From Timema cristinae (lineage: Eukaryota > Arthropoda > Insecta > Phasmatodea > Timematidae): a stretch of DNA of 64,000 bases. The stretch lies in the NCBI GenBank assembly GCA_039000515.1, contig JBCFYV010000012.1, positions 16,324,479 to 16,388,478 on the forward strand. Direction: 5' to 3'. A program made the translations under genes and the position numbers. Of this stretch, positions 1 to 9,734 are shown piece by piece (the first letter of the stretch is position 1; each line of letters starts with the position of its first letter). The notes beneath the pieces are model-generated. The model worked only from the letters and a program-made list of their open reading frames with translations. It was not told the origin of the DNA and did not search any database.

Positions 1-458
1 AGGTCATTGCCCCGGGAAACGGGGTTTTTCCCTGGCGCCAGTATGTCAGCCCGACAAGACAAGAATAGATATTGAGGTCATTGCCTCGGGCATCTGGTTT
101 TCCCTGGTGCAAATATGTCGGCCCGACAAGACAAGAATAGATATCGAGGTCATTGCCCGGGGCAACAGGGTTTTTCCCTGGCGTCAGTATGTCGGGCAGA
201 CAAGACAAGAATAGATATTGAGGTCATTGCCCCGGGCAACGGGGGTTTTCCCTGGCGTCAGCTTGACGGCTCACGAGACAAGAATAGATCTTGAACTCAA
301 CAAACTTGGGGTTTTCCCAATGACGTAATCATTGCGTATTATGTCGCAACCCTGGCGCCAGTATGTCGGCACAACAAGACGAGTTGAGACAAGCTTAGAT
401 ATCGAGGTCATCGATACGGGTGCCAGGTTGGCGGGCAGACAAGAAAAGTCGAGACAAG
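1..458. repeat. left terminal inverted repeat of Maverick/adintovirus-like element (incomplete)
   Basis: Units starting near 2, 74, 146 and 220 repeat every 72-74 bp. Each contains GAGGTCATTGCC, TTTTCCCTGGCG, ATGTCGG and GACAAGACAAGAATAG. The stretch is the reverse complement of the array at 11,226-11,630. The window opens inside the repeat, because the right-hand copy continues beyond the base pairing with position 1. A CRE-like TGACGTAATC lies at 321-330. The inner boundary is near 458, where the match TGGCGGGCAGACAAG ends. Confidence 0.9.
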
Positions 459-496
459 AATATATCGTGTGACGTCAAACTAGGGAGGGGGGTGGC

Positions 497-502
497 TATA
501 AA
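497..502 (+). promoter_or_regulatory. TATA box of left terminal promoter
   Basis: TATAAA lies just inside the inverted repeat, about 55 bp upstream of the ATG at 555. A matching TATA box points inward at the other end (11,199-11,206). Confidence 0.6.
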
Positions 503-554
503 GAGGTGTGCCCAATTGGGTGTCTATTTATTAACGTTTGTAGAGCGGGCCAAT

Positions 555-845
555 ATGGACAAGTTAAGGCAGCTGGTAAATATCGTCGACGCGGTGCAGA
601 CCGTCAAATTGTGTGATCTAGCCGTAGATCAAAAGTACTCGGTGGATAAACTAAAAGCCGTCAATACAAAGTTCGGGAGACGCCTAATAGCCTACCTAGA
701 CGGCGAGTTTTGTGTATTTCTACCCTGCCGGTTTGATACTCTTACAGATGAAGACGTGTGTGAGTTAAATAAAGAAAAACTGGTATTTACCTGCGCCGGA
801 GTAAAACCCGGTTCACCTACCATTGTGAACTTTGAACGCGCTTAA
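555..845 (+). CDS. small conserved-looking element protein, 96 aa, intact
   Basis: An intact reading frame of 96 residues begins at the ATG at 555. Upstream in-frame codons exist from 420, but they run through the inverted repeat and its TATA box, so 555 is preferred. The protein has a short helical N-terminus. A compact segment follows with the pattern KFGRRLIAYLDGEFCVFLP, then a LTDEDVCELN segment. Small proteins with this pattern (KFG..., FLP.R, LTDE) are familiar from large DNA elements of invertebrates, but I cannot assign a biochemical role; a small beta-barrel or nucleic-acid-binding fold is only a guess. It is the first gene inside the left terminal repeat and probably uses the TATA box at 497. 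It ends 81 bp before the next gene on the same strand. Confidence 0.7.
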   Translation: MDKLRQLVNIVDAVQTVKLCDLAVDQKYSVDKLKAVNTKFGRRLIAYLDGEFCVFLPCRFDTLTDEDVCELNKEKLVFTCAGVKPGSPTIVNFERA

Positions 846-926
846 GAGACACGGCAGTTAACAACAACAACGGGCAGCGGAGCATAGGGGACTCTACAGG
901 ACGTTTAGCTCTCAGGTACGCTCACC

Positions 927-1766
927 ATGCTTCGATCCGGCTATATTAATTTAATGTTTGTGGGCCATACGATGGAGGGGCGTGCCTATATGACGGGAGA
1001 GAATGTTCACAGTGTCGCGGAGTGTGATAGACAGGTAATTTACAAAGTAGAGGAGCGAGGCTACATAGAGTTTTGTGACTCTACCTTTCACACGATACGA
1101 GCGACGGAAGTACTACCCTACGAGAGAACCGTGGAAACGTATATGTGTGATGTAACGTGCGCCGTTTACAATTTCCGCAAGGGGGACGTGGTAGCTGTGT
1201 TACCCGACCTCCACCGCCAACCTTCCGAGCTCCACACCATCCGTCACCGTACTTCACGCCGCCGCCGCCGCCGCCGCCGCCGCCCTAAGAGAGACAGCCG
1301 TACACACCCCAGAGTCACAGGCGTGCCCAGCCCCAGAGTACCCACCACCTGAGTCGTCTACCCACCACACGTCACAGGCGTACCCGTTGTCAGAGTCGTC
1401 TGTCTACCAGTCAGTAGAGTCACCTGCGTGCCCACCGTCCGAGGTGTCTACCTACCAGGCGTCAGATTCACTGGCGTATCCACAGTCAGAGTCGCCTGTT
1501 TACCAGCCAGCAGAGTCAGCTGCGTGCCCACCACCACCGCCGGAGGTAAAGTCTGAAGAACCTGTAAATCTCGAGGATTTAACAATTTACAAAAAATTAT
1601 AGGTGAAACGCCCGCCGACTACATACTCAGCCTGGGCAGTTTCGGTAACGTTTTCCTTCCAAAGTCAATCTATTATTTGGATTGTGAGCGCTTTAAATCT
1701 AAAGCACGCTGTATGATATATCTCGGAGGGCAAAGTGTGATGTTTAAAAGTGAATTAATAAATTAG
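927..1766 (+). pseudogene. element protein with low-complexity middle; frame broken twice
   Basis: The gene starts at ATG 927. The first ~90 codons look like a folded domain (YMTGENVHSVAECDR, YIEFCDSTFHTIRATE, FRKGDVVAVLP). From about 1200 that frame turns into an arginine run through a CCG triplet repeat and stops at 1350-1352. The natural continuation lies in another frame: Ser/Pro/Tyr-rich repeats of the type SESPVYQPAES, ending at 1602. A run of six A's near 1591 then gives a third switch, back to the original frame, with a 55-codon tail (GSFGNVFLPKSIYYLDCERF) that stops at 1764-1766. So two compensating frame breaks lie at the edges of the low-complexity tract. No family recognised. It sits between the 96-aa gene and the zinc-finger gene on the same strand. 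The breaks could be decay or base-calling errors in repeats and homopolymers. Confidence 0.55.
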
Positions 1767-1864
1767 ACGTACTCTGCTACTGTCATAGGAGCTAGTGGTG
1801 AAATTTTGAAAAAAAACGTTAAGAGCGAGTGTTTATTTCTTTTGCTGCATCTCCAATTGACATT

Positions 1865-2239
1865 ATGCCGTTTAAATGCTGCGTTTGTGATGGACCCTAC
1901 GCAAACCTATCCAATCTTATTCGGCACAAAATTCAATGTCATCAAACTGCTGCTCACCAGGATACCTGTTGGGACGAGGAGGTATTATGCAGGGCGTTAG
2001 ACATGATCGAGAAAGAGGAATACAATCGTGTCAAGTGCTTAAACGAACTTGAGAAAAACAAAAGTTATAACGTTGTGCTATCGGAAGAGCCCGAACCTAA
2101 AGTTATTGTGCTTGAGTTTGTTGGAAGAGTAAGATTGCCAGGTAAAAACAGTGGAGACATTGTCAATATACACTCTACCGTCTCTCAACGTGTCTTGAAC
2201 TATTTTGGAGGTGGCTCCTACTCATTTTCTAGATGGTAG
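1865..2239 (+). CDS. C2H2 zinc-finger element protein, about 124 aa
   Basis: The ATG at 1865 opens an intact frame; an earlier GTG at 1829 is possible but less likely. Residues 4-26 form one C2H2 finger: C-x2-C, twelve residues, H-x4-H, beginning KCCVCDGPYANLSNL. An acidic/helical stretch with LCRALDMIEKEEYNRVKCL follows, and then a beta-rich C-terminal part (KVIVLEFVGRVRLPGK). A single N-terminal finger on a small protein suggests DNA binding or transcriptional control within the element; this is inference. The 3' end lies inside a 121-bp tandem duplication that also duplicates the poly(A) signal (2325-2330 and 2449-2454). It is the last of three plus-strand genes, and transcription from the right converges on it. 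Confidence 0.6.
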   Translation: MPFKCCVCDGPYANLSNLIRHKIQCHQTAAHQDTCWDEEVLCRALDMIEKEEYNRVKCLNELEKNKSYNVVLSEEPEPKVIVLEFVGRVRLPGKNSGDIVNIHSTVSQRVLNYFGGGSYSFSRW

Positions 2240-2455
2240 ATATCTTTTATATGTATTGGTCAAAACACCTAAATAATATTGCTGCTTGTTGTGAATGTTT
2301 TAAATTAATCAATTGTTGATTGTCAATAAAATTGACTCCTACTCATTTTCTGGCTGGTAGATGTATTTTATATGTATTGGTCAAAAGACCTAAATAATAT
2401 TGCTGCTTGTTGTTGTTGTTGTTTTAAATTAATCAATTGCTGATTGTAAATAAAA
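2215..2455. repeat. 121-bp tandem duplication spanning the zinc-finger gene 3' end
   Basis: Copy 1 is 2215-2335 and copy 2 is 2336-2455. Both begin CTCCTACTCATTTTCT and end in an AATAAA. Copy 2 has a TGT expansion (TTGTTGTTGTTGTT). Confidence 0.85.
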
Positions 2456-3672
2456 AAAACTAGCACTAAAATATCGTTATTATTTTTTAAATCCTCGGCC
2501 GGATAATCAAAGACCTGAAGGAGACGCCAACATTGTTGTGACTTAGTTTGCTATCCAAAGATAAATTAAAAGGGTTGAATTGCTTATATAATCCATAATA
2601 TATATTTACGAGTATATCTTACCCCCTTAATGTGAACAAACCAGTACACGTACTAAGATACATATGTAAGCCAAAGTTTCCAGGGCTCGATTCCCGTGTG
2701 CAGGTGTAATTTTTTTCAGAATATGATATGTATTAAATGGTGAAGGAGAAACGCTACATATAAAGGAGGCAGCAGCTTTCTCATCACGGCGTTAGGAAGA
2801 CTGCCCGCTGCGCCAAGTGTCCAAAAAGAATGTATAACTCTCTCTCTCTCTCTCTCTCTCTGTGAAGGGAGACATGTATTTGTCTGTTAATCTATGTCGC
2901 GTGGTCAATGGTCAAGACGTCTAAGGAATCACTTGGCCGCGAGGCGTTAGCATGTCTGTCCCCCAGAGTCAAGTGTCCAGGCTTCGATTCCCTGTATGAC
3001 TGAAAATGATGGTTTAAGGGGAGGGGAATGGGAACTAGTACACCAATTGAGGCAAAGAGACGGTCTTACACATGCCAGGGGTTCAAAACCCTATATTAGC
3101 CACATGTCATGATGTTTTTTTCTGGGAAAGCGGATTCCGTAAGGTGCTTCCCTGTCTCACTCTCCGTGGCTTCGTTGAAACAGCAACAATAAATTTAAAG
3201 TTCGCAAAAATATTTACTTTTACAAAAAAATCACAAGTAATACAATTATGAAAATCTTGAAATTATTTTAAATTAATATGTTGATGAAACTATATACGCT
3301 GATATAATATATAACATTTACACTAAACAAATTAGTTACTTAAACAGCAACCAAATATTTAATGTCCGAAAAAATATTTTGATCTAATAATACATATTTA
3401 CTTTTACAAAAAAAAACAAAAAAAACCACAAGTTTTACAATTATGAAAATATTGAAAATATTTTGATATAATAATATATTTAGTTTTACAAAAAAACAAA
3501 AAAAACACAAGTTTTACAATTATGAAAATCTTGAAAATATTTGATATAATAATATATTTAGTTTTACAAAAAAATCACAAGTAATACAATTATGAAAATC
3601 TTGAAATTATTTTAAATAAATATGTTGAATAAACTATATATACGCTGACATAATATTTTGATATAAAAATAT
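2456..3672. repeat. degenerate tRNA-like and AT-rich repeats replacing expected late genes
   Basis: No coding region seen. tRNA-like B-box segments occur at about 2683-2700 (GGGCTCGATTCCCG) and 2970-2990 (AGGCTTCGATTCCC), and a (TC)n run lies at 2838-2861. From 3,180 to 3,670 an AT-rich unit of ~85-100 bp recurs at least four times (TTTACAAAAAAATCACAAG, ATTATGAAAATCTTGAAA). Part of this, near 3,285-3,350, resembles 9,838-9,905. In related elements the major structural genes would be expected near here. Confidence 0.6.
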
Positions 3673-3818
3673 ACAAGTTTTGAAGCGAGGATTTTTTCCA
3701 TTTCCTTGTCCAACTCGGAGACCACTAGATTTGTTGCCGAAGCCGTTTGTTGGTGGTGTTGCTCGTAACGGTGTAATGTTTCCGGGGACACCAATATCAT
3801 CTTTTTCGTGTGTTCCAT
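3612..3818 (-). pseudogene. truncated late gene of the element (N-terminal stub)
   Basis: The ATG at 3818 begins MEHTKKMILVSPETLHRYEQ, followed by SELDKEMEKILASK. This start is typical of a protein that commonly follows the pX-like gene in invertebrate Maverick-like elements: a KKM(I/M)LV opening and a helical segment with LDxEMxxIL. Only about 50 residues are recognisable; beyond roughly 3,670 the frame runs into AT-rich repeat sequence and stops at 3612. The gene is therefore truncated by deletion or repeat invasion. Its ATG lies three bases after the stop codon of the pX-like gene (TAA-ATA-ATG), in the same frame, which suggests the two were expressed from one message. Function is unknown; a structural or virion role is inferred from position only. 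Confidence 0.5.
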
Positions 3819-3821
3819 TAT

Positions 3822-4154
3822 TTACTTGTTGAATAAGGAACCGAGGACCCCGCTGATTAGAGGGGCTAAAAGTAAGGGCAAGAACGCTCCTCCTTTCTGA
3901 ACGAGTAGTCGTCTCTTCTTCTTCCAGCACTCTCCTCGTTTGACCAGCTTGCGCAACACCTGCTTGTGAGCACGTAACTTTGTCTTCTGCGCATTTTTCA
4001 GCGGTACCCGTCCTTTTAAAGTGTTGTAGGCACACTCGCAAACAGAGTCAACCAGTTTCTTGTCGGCCGTTTTCATCAAGGCGACACGTTGCTGCGGGTT
4101 CATGCGATACATCGCACGTAGAAGAGGTGCCTGCTTCAGCACTTTGGGACTCAT
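3822..4154 (-). CDS. pX-like small basic protein with hydrophobic C-terminus, 110 aa
   Basis: An intact 110-residue frame runs from the ATG at 4154. The sequence is very basic: residues 45-88 include LKNAQKTKLRAHKQVLRKL and KKKRRLLVQKGG. It ends in a short hydrophobic segment (AFLPLLLAPLISGVLGSLF). The basic stretch, a Gly-Gly, and then a hydrophobic tail are the hallmarks of the small protein compared with adenovirus pX (core/mu-like) in adintoviruses and Maverick relatives. A role in condensing DNA or penetrating membranes during virion assembly or entry is known only by analogy. A TATA box (4191-4198) lies about 40 bp upstream, inside the 3' end of the ATPase gene. The next ATG follows its stop by three bases. 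It is one of the few unbroken genes in the element. Confidence 0.8.
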   Translation of the reverse strand: MSPKVLKQAPLLRAMYRMNPQQRVALMKTADKKLVDSVCECAYNTLKGRVPLKNAQKTKLRAHKQVLRKLVKRGECWKKKRRLLVQKGGAFLPLLLAPLISGVLGSLFNK

Positions 4155-4156
4155 AG

Positions 4157-4816
4157 TTATGAAATGATCTGTAAGCGGGAAGTGTCGGTGTTTTTATAGC
4201 TTTTGCGCGGTAGATACACGCAGCAGCCGACATTTGTGCGGGTTCTATATCTGAACCATTCCGGTGTAACTTGTTTGAAATCTAGCAATATATAGCCGTG
4301 AGACGTACTTGTAGCATCGGTGTAAGCCTCTTCTAAAACACGGGGATTTTCAGGACAGACTTGTCGTGCAAAGTGTTGAATCTGAGCTTTATCCCTGGGA
4401 TTTTTAAAAAGCACGATATAATGTGCGTTTAAGGAAATGTCTCTTTGGCCCTTGCCCTGATGGAATATATTTTGCGTAAGGTACATGACGCTAATATTTT
4501 GATGGTGGCATCCTTTGGTGAAAAGATCGACGACCACTTCGTTGGCTTCACGCATCAGGTCGTCCAGAATTATCAGCTGTGGAGAGTCATTACAGACATC
4601 ATCCATTTCCGGCAAACCCTTACAGAATATGACGTGGGGACTTGTCCCGTCTTGTTCGAATCACGGTTTCCATAAAGCATAATACCATGTGATTTTATCA
4701 AATTTAACGTCACACATTGTGTCCAAGTGACGGATAAAGTCTGCTACAAAATTTGACTTTCCACAGCCGGAAGGGCCGCTTATGATGGCTGAAAATGGAT
4801 GTTTCAACTTGTCCAT
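4157..4816 (-). pseudogene. FtsK/A32-type DNA-packaging P-loop ATPase, one nonsense codon
   Basis: The frame starts at ATG 4816 and ends at 4157, about 220 codons. The Walker A motif is near residue 14 (GPSGCGKSN). The Walker B motif is LIILDD, about 70 residues after the Walker A. A further conserved segment, MYLTQNIFHQGKG, has a sensor-like polar residue after a beta strand. The layout and spacing match virion packaging ATPases of the HerA/FtsK superfamily found in Mavericks and adintoviruses, which pump DNA into preformed capsids. A single in-frame TGA at 4661-4663 (codon 52) separates the Walker A half from the Walker B half. The frame is otherwise continuous, so this is a substitution rather than an indel. 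A TATA box (4854-4861) sits ~40 bp upstream of the ATG. The 3' end nearly abuts the pX-like gene. Confidence 0.8.
4191..4198 (-). promoter_or_regulatory. TATA box for pX-like gene
   Basis: TATAAAAA on the minus strand, ~40 bp upstream of the ATG at 4154, embedded in the end of the ATPase frame. Confidence 0.5.
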
Positions 4817-4853
4817 AATGTTTGAGACTGAGCTTATAAGCTATATGAGCTTG

Positions 4854-4861
4854 TATTTATA
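4854..4861 (-). promoter_or_regulatory. TATA box for ATPase gene
   Basis: TATAAATA on the minus strand, ~40 bp upstream of ATG 4816. Confidence 0.55.
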
Positions 4862-5520
4862 GGATAGGAGGGAGGTGTGGGGGTATAGACGTTAAAACAC
4901 TAACATAACAATTTTTACAATATTTATTTGGTCATGAAAAAGTATATACACAGTGTAAAGTATACCGTGAATATTTACAATATATAATTATTAGTATAAA
5001 CATAACTGGTTTTTTTTCAATATTTATTTACACACAGTGAAAAGTATACTGTGAATATTTACAATATGGGGGGGAATAGTGGCCTCGGTACTAAATAAAG
5101 ATGGTTTCAATTTAAAAGAAAATAAATATATATACAGTTTATTATATATTTTTGAATAGATTTAAAATAAAGATTTATACAATCGGTTTACTATACTTGA
5201 CTAGAAAGAAAATAAATATATACACAAACAATTTATTAGATTTAAAATAAAAAAATATATACAAAAAATTTATTATAATTAAAATATATATATAAATAAA
5301 TAATTGACTAGAAAAATTCAGGTAGGCGGAGGACTGTGCCGGCAAATAAAAAAATATAAAAAAAGTATCCCGGGTGCATAAAAAATATAAAAAATATGCT
5401 CGTTTTCATGCAGAAAAAAATATGAAAAAAAATTTCAAATCTTTGAAAAATGGTATGTCAGTGGAATTGTCTAGAGTGAAAGAAAAAAGATGGTTATTCA
5501 GCCCGTCTAAATAAGCACCT
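4862..5520. other. AT-rich spacer between ATPase and polymerase genes
   Basis: Extremely AT-rich, with recurring AATATTTACAATAT and AAATAAATATATACA segments. No open frame or RNA gene seen. It may be a decayed intergenic region or the site of a lost gene. Confidence 0.5.
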
Positions 5521-5521
5521 T

Positions 5522-8500
5522 TTATTCGTGGCGAGCGCGTTTACAAGGACTCTGATACCTAAACGGCAACGTATTAAAATTATCTGTTATCCGGCGTTTG
5601 GTGTACACGGGCCGGTAGACTTTAGTCTGCGAAACGGTACATACAGTCGCAAGACCTTTTCTTACAATTTTGTGCGGTATCTGTATGTATCTTTCCGCAG
5701 CCTGTTCGGTGACCATCGCTTTCAAAACTTCAAAATTAACATCGTTCCGGTTGCCATAGTTTATGGTGATCCCGCGAACCTTGCACACCGTTTTTGTTTT
5801 GTCAGGATCGCCGCCCACACAAACTCGGTAAGCGTAATTTTTGGGACCACCAGATACAAAGGCGCTAATGTAGCTTCCCGGACCGTAATCCTGAAGTTCA
5901 TCAGTGAAGTCACCTAAAAAGTCTCCGGTCGGTGGACTCCAATCACCGGGGCGTTCGGTGAATAGAACGCTATCTGTATCATGATATAAAACGCGGTCCC
6001 CCAATTGTTCAAGGATGCTGTATAAGTGCAACCTAGCCATAGCAGTCGTGTAGCACACCACCGCCACACTCGTGTTAGGGTTAGGGCACAACGCGTCACG
6101 CGCATCCTTGTAATTGAGGAACATAACCTCCTCATTTACATCAATGACGCTGTCCACGGTGATGTACGGATCCGTCAGGTACTTGTGGACGCCCTGATAG
6201 TCGTTGACAACGGCTACGTGTGGTAAATCGGGTCTTTGCCCAAACTTTCCCCATAGTGAATTTAAAAAAAGTTTAGCCTGAGTGCGGAGACCAGGGTTTT
6301 TACAAACAGAGCGGAAATCTAGTTTTACCCCTTCCCTTTCCTCATAATTTTGAATGTAAGCTAACTTTTCTCTTGTGAGGTACACCACTCTGGCCATCCG
6401 CTGGCTTCTTGTTTAATTTTTAAAAAATTATCAATGTACCCGTGAAACAGGCCGCCAGAACGCATCTGACGGTCATAAACTAATACATTGTACTCCCACA
6501 CTTCGTGCACTGCTTCAACGGTGTAGCCTTTCTTAACGGCTTTCCGGATCTCATCAATCACCCAGACGCCTGTCAACCATCGATCTTTTTTGTTGTCGTG
6601 CTGACACGCGCCTTGGTTATTCTCCTCCCCGCATTTCCTGCACAAGATGATCATTAGCTTGTCGTGCATCCGGGTAGGCAATACGGGCAGGAATAAATCT
6701 CGCGGAGGCGTCACTATAACTTTGGCTATGCCTTCTACTTGATCTATAGACGGACAATTTGGTTCCAAGTGAATTTTGGGGTGGTCGACTGGGTATTTTT
6801 TGTACTTGCAAACGTATCGATACAATGAACACACATCCAAGTACTTGATCTTCTCTCCACAAAAAAGGTATGTTTCGTGGAAGAGCTTGATACAATTTGT
6901 ACGCCCGCCAAAGAATGCATCCCTGGGACTGAGAGGTTCCTTGGTATACACCTTGTGCCGGAGTACAAATTGCTGCAAGTCCTTGTCTGTGCATTTCATC
7001 GCATTAAACATGCACTCCCACATCTCTACGACCGTGTAGCCGGCATTCTTAAACTTTTCCAAACAAGCCATGGTCGCTTCATAACGCGTCTCCATGGTCT
7101 CGTGGGGGCTATTTTTGACGGGGGTGGTCCTGTCAGGGTAACAGAGAGGGCACCCGTGCCAATAACAGCCCCAAAACTCGAAGACGGTGGTGGTATCTCC
7201 AGCTTTAACAACACCGTCTACACGTCGCCCTAACACATATTCCTCACGGCCGTTACCCGCATGAAGAATAGAGACACCGCGCTGATGGGCCTCCCAGCAG
7301 AGCCATTGTACAGCGACGTGCGACTGTTGGTCTGCGCACCGATAGCCACCGTTAGGGATAATCCCGATAGTATTTCCTTAAGATGACTTCGGCGGTAAAC
7401 CAACATGGCCGCTCCAGCTATCGTACACGCCTCTCTGAAAGGATCCACCTTTGCTTTCTCCATGAGCATGTCTCTAAACTTCAGGCAGGCCTTCCGTAGG
7501 ATCTCTACATCTTTCACACAATACAGTTCCAACTCGCGTTTAAAATCAAAGACATAATTTTCTTTAACCAACGCGTCATACCACTTCTCAAAGTGCTCCT
7601 TTCCCTCAACTGACATCTAGCCGATGCCGTAGTCCTCCTTTGGCGGCAAGGGACCCCTATACCCCGCGTTTTCTTTTTTATTGAAAAAATGGGGGAAATG
7701 TCCCTTGGCCAAAGACTCGTCCAAGCCGAAAGTTTTGGGCAATTTGGACAGCGACATCGGGAGAAAGTTCAGTGAGTCAATAAAGTGGAGCGGGCCGTAA
7801 CGCATGGACATGATTTTCCCACCGTTCATTATAAGTTCTGGAGTCCATTTTTTTACCTCCATCATGTATCTTAAAATAAAATTACCATCATAGGATTTAG
7901 CGTTATGGCCGAGGAGGGTGATATCCTTAAAATTTGAAGCTTTAATTTGTTCTATAAATTTAAAAAATTGGGCCATTGTGGTATCACCCTTGAATATGCG
8001 AGTCCTATCGCCCCCACAGTCAGTGCAATGATAGTCATTTGCATCTATATGAACACAAGCCTTACAACACGTTTGCACGACACAGAGGTTAGGTTCGTGC
8101 AAGTACGTGCCTGCCGCACCTTGAAGAAGCGTTTCTTGTCTGCATTCAAAATCATAGAACACAAACATGAAATTGCTCTTTTCCAGTGACGGCTTGGATG
8201 GGGCCTGCTTCATATAGCAGAAATGACCAAAAGGGCAATGGGTCTCGCATACACTACAAAAAGTCTCATAACACCTATGTGAAAAATTTGATCTTTCCAA
8301 ACTGAAAAATTGCCCGCATACCTCGCATACCTTTTTGACATCACAGACCGACCTGTGACCGCTGAAAAAACCGGGACGTTTATGGTTATCAAAGCACGTC
8401 TGGTTTGTGAACCAACGCCCACAGTCTTGACAGACCACAGATCGGCCTCCACTACAAACCGCTTTAGCGTAGCGCTTTTTGCACACGGATGCACATTTGT

Positions 8501-9646
8501 GCTCGTTCTTTGTGTTGAACGGCACACGGCACTCACGGCAAAAGTACGAGCACTTAAATGCGGCTGTCAAGGATGTTATGACATCAAAATGGTTTTGCTT
8601 GTCGTCGTGAAAATACAAATCAAGGTGCCCCATAAAGGAATGTTCGGAGGGAGTAGGCCCCTCATACAAGACCTGTCTCCCCGACGTTCCCTGAACACGG
8701 TGATTTTGTATTCGGAAAGGTATGCTTGAAATTGTTTCAGCTCAGTGAGCCCACCACCTTTCAAAAGATTCACACGGGCATCATGGCATAAATCTTCTGC
8801 TTTGTATTTTTGAATATTACGACCCTCTTTGATATGTTTAAAGGTGTTCACATCCATGCATCCTGGTTCTCTTTTATTGTCACATATAGCTTTGGCGACA
8901 ACCAATGCACGGGCTAGGCAAAGTGTGTCGTCATTTTGAATCGTAATGATCCCTTGGTTTTTACGGCTATATGTGCTAGCGGGAGCGAGTTTATCACAAT
9001 ATCGTCCACTCCCACGAGGCTCCTTAAAGTGGCAGAGTTTAACGTACAGGGGTGCTGTACTCAAAAACAAAGTATTACTTTGCAACACGCGACTTACGTT
9101 ATCAAGCACTGCTCGGGCATCTAACTGGTCTGCTCGCCTAAATGAGACGTACACAGGGCTCAACGTAGAGTCAGTGCTGTTCCAAAGTAAGCCGACGTGG
9201 TCATCGGCGCTTACGCCATGGTCCTGCAGCCGATGGAGCAAATTAGTAATTTGTTCTTCAAGCCAGCTTAATGCGTCACGACCGCTTGCTGGAGCACCAA
9301 GCTGTACGGTAATTTCTCTACCGGTATAAAAGAAACGCCTCAATTGTTTAATCCTCTCTTCAACGATACTAAGAGGGACGCCATTTTGCAATGCCCCGCC
9401 TATCTGACCTACCGGGCCTCTAAATCCCTGTTGAAGGGCCGAAGATGGTCCAGCTGTAGCCGGCTCCACGATCCCCGTCTCCCGCACTGCTGCTGGGACT
9501 TGCTCACCGTCTCCCTGGCTCGCAGTCAGCGCTCCTGTAGTGTGGTGAGCGGGACTAGTAGCTGGCGGCGGTGGGAAGACCGTCCCTCCATTTACGGTCT
9601 CCATTTCAACTATAACACATGTCAAAGTAAACACTGTTACAAACAT
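5522..9646 (-). pseudogene. protein-primed family B DNA polymerase (DNA_pol_B_2 type), broken
   Basis: This is the replicative polymerase of a Maverick/adintovirus-like element, about 1,370 codons in four reading-frame blocks. Block 1 (8576-9646) is an N-terminal region with WLEEQITNL, VSFRRADQLDA and NDDTLCLARALVVAKA. Block 2 (7617-8669) has a Cys/His-rich zinc region (residues 40-152), then exonuclease motifs DFE (173-175) and GHNAKSYDGNF. Block 3a (7230-7616) has the third exonuclease motif YCVKD. Block 3b (6361-7236) has an endonuclease-like FEFWGCYWHGCP segment and polymerase motif A, DVCSLYR, where the family usually has SLYP. Block 4 (5522-6397) has motif B (KLFLNSLWGKFG) and motif C (YHDTDS). 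Breaks are a frameshift near 8,670-8,690, a TAG at 7617-7619, a frameshift near 7,370-7,390 and a frameshift near 6,361-6,397. The TATA box at 9654-9662 is so close to ATG 9646 that ATG 9604 is the likelier start. The stop codon overlaps an AATAAA (5521-5526). Confidence 0.93.
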
Positions 9647-9653
9647 GCGCGTA

Positions 9654-9662
9654 TTTTTTATA
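9654..9662 (-). promoter_or_regulatory. TATA box for DNA polymerase gene
   Basis: TATAAAAAA on the minus strand. It is 8-16 bp from ATG 9646, too close for that codon to lie inside a normal transcript, and 50-58 bp from ATG 9604. Confidence 0.5.
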
Positions 9663-9734
9663 AAATATGTTACATAATTGCTTTAACTGAAACCAACATT
9701 CCGCCAAATGAGTGAAAAAAACGCCGCTAGTTTA

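Noticed and set aside
3634..4041. 135-codon minus-strand frame overlapping the pX-like gene
   Set aside because: It is an out-of-frame shadow of the 3822-4154 gene, whose composition fits a known family.
5528..5917. 129-codon plus-strand frame opposite PolB
   Set aside because: Antisense shadow of the polymerase C-terminal block.
8946..9715. Two plus-strand frames of 123-127 codons opposite the PolB N-terminus
   Set aside because: Antisense shadows of a long, better-supported minus-strand frame.
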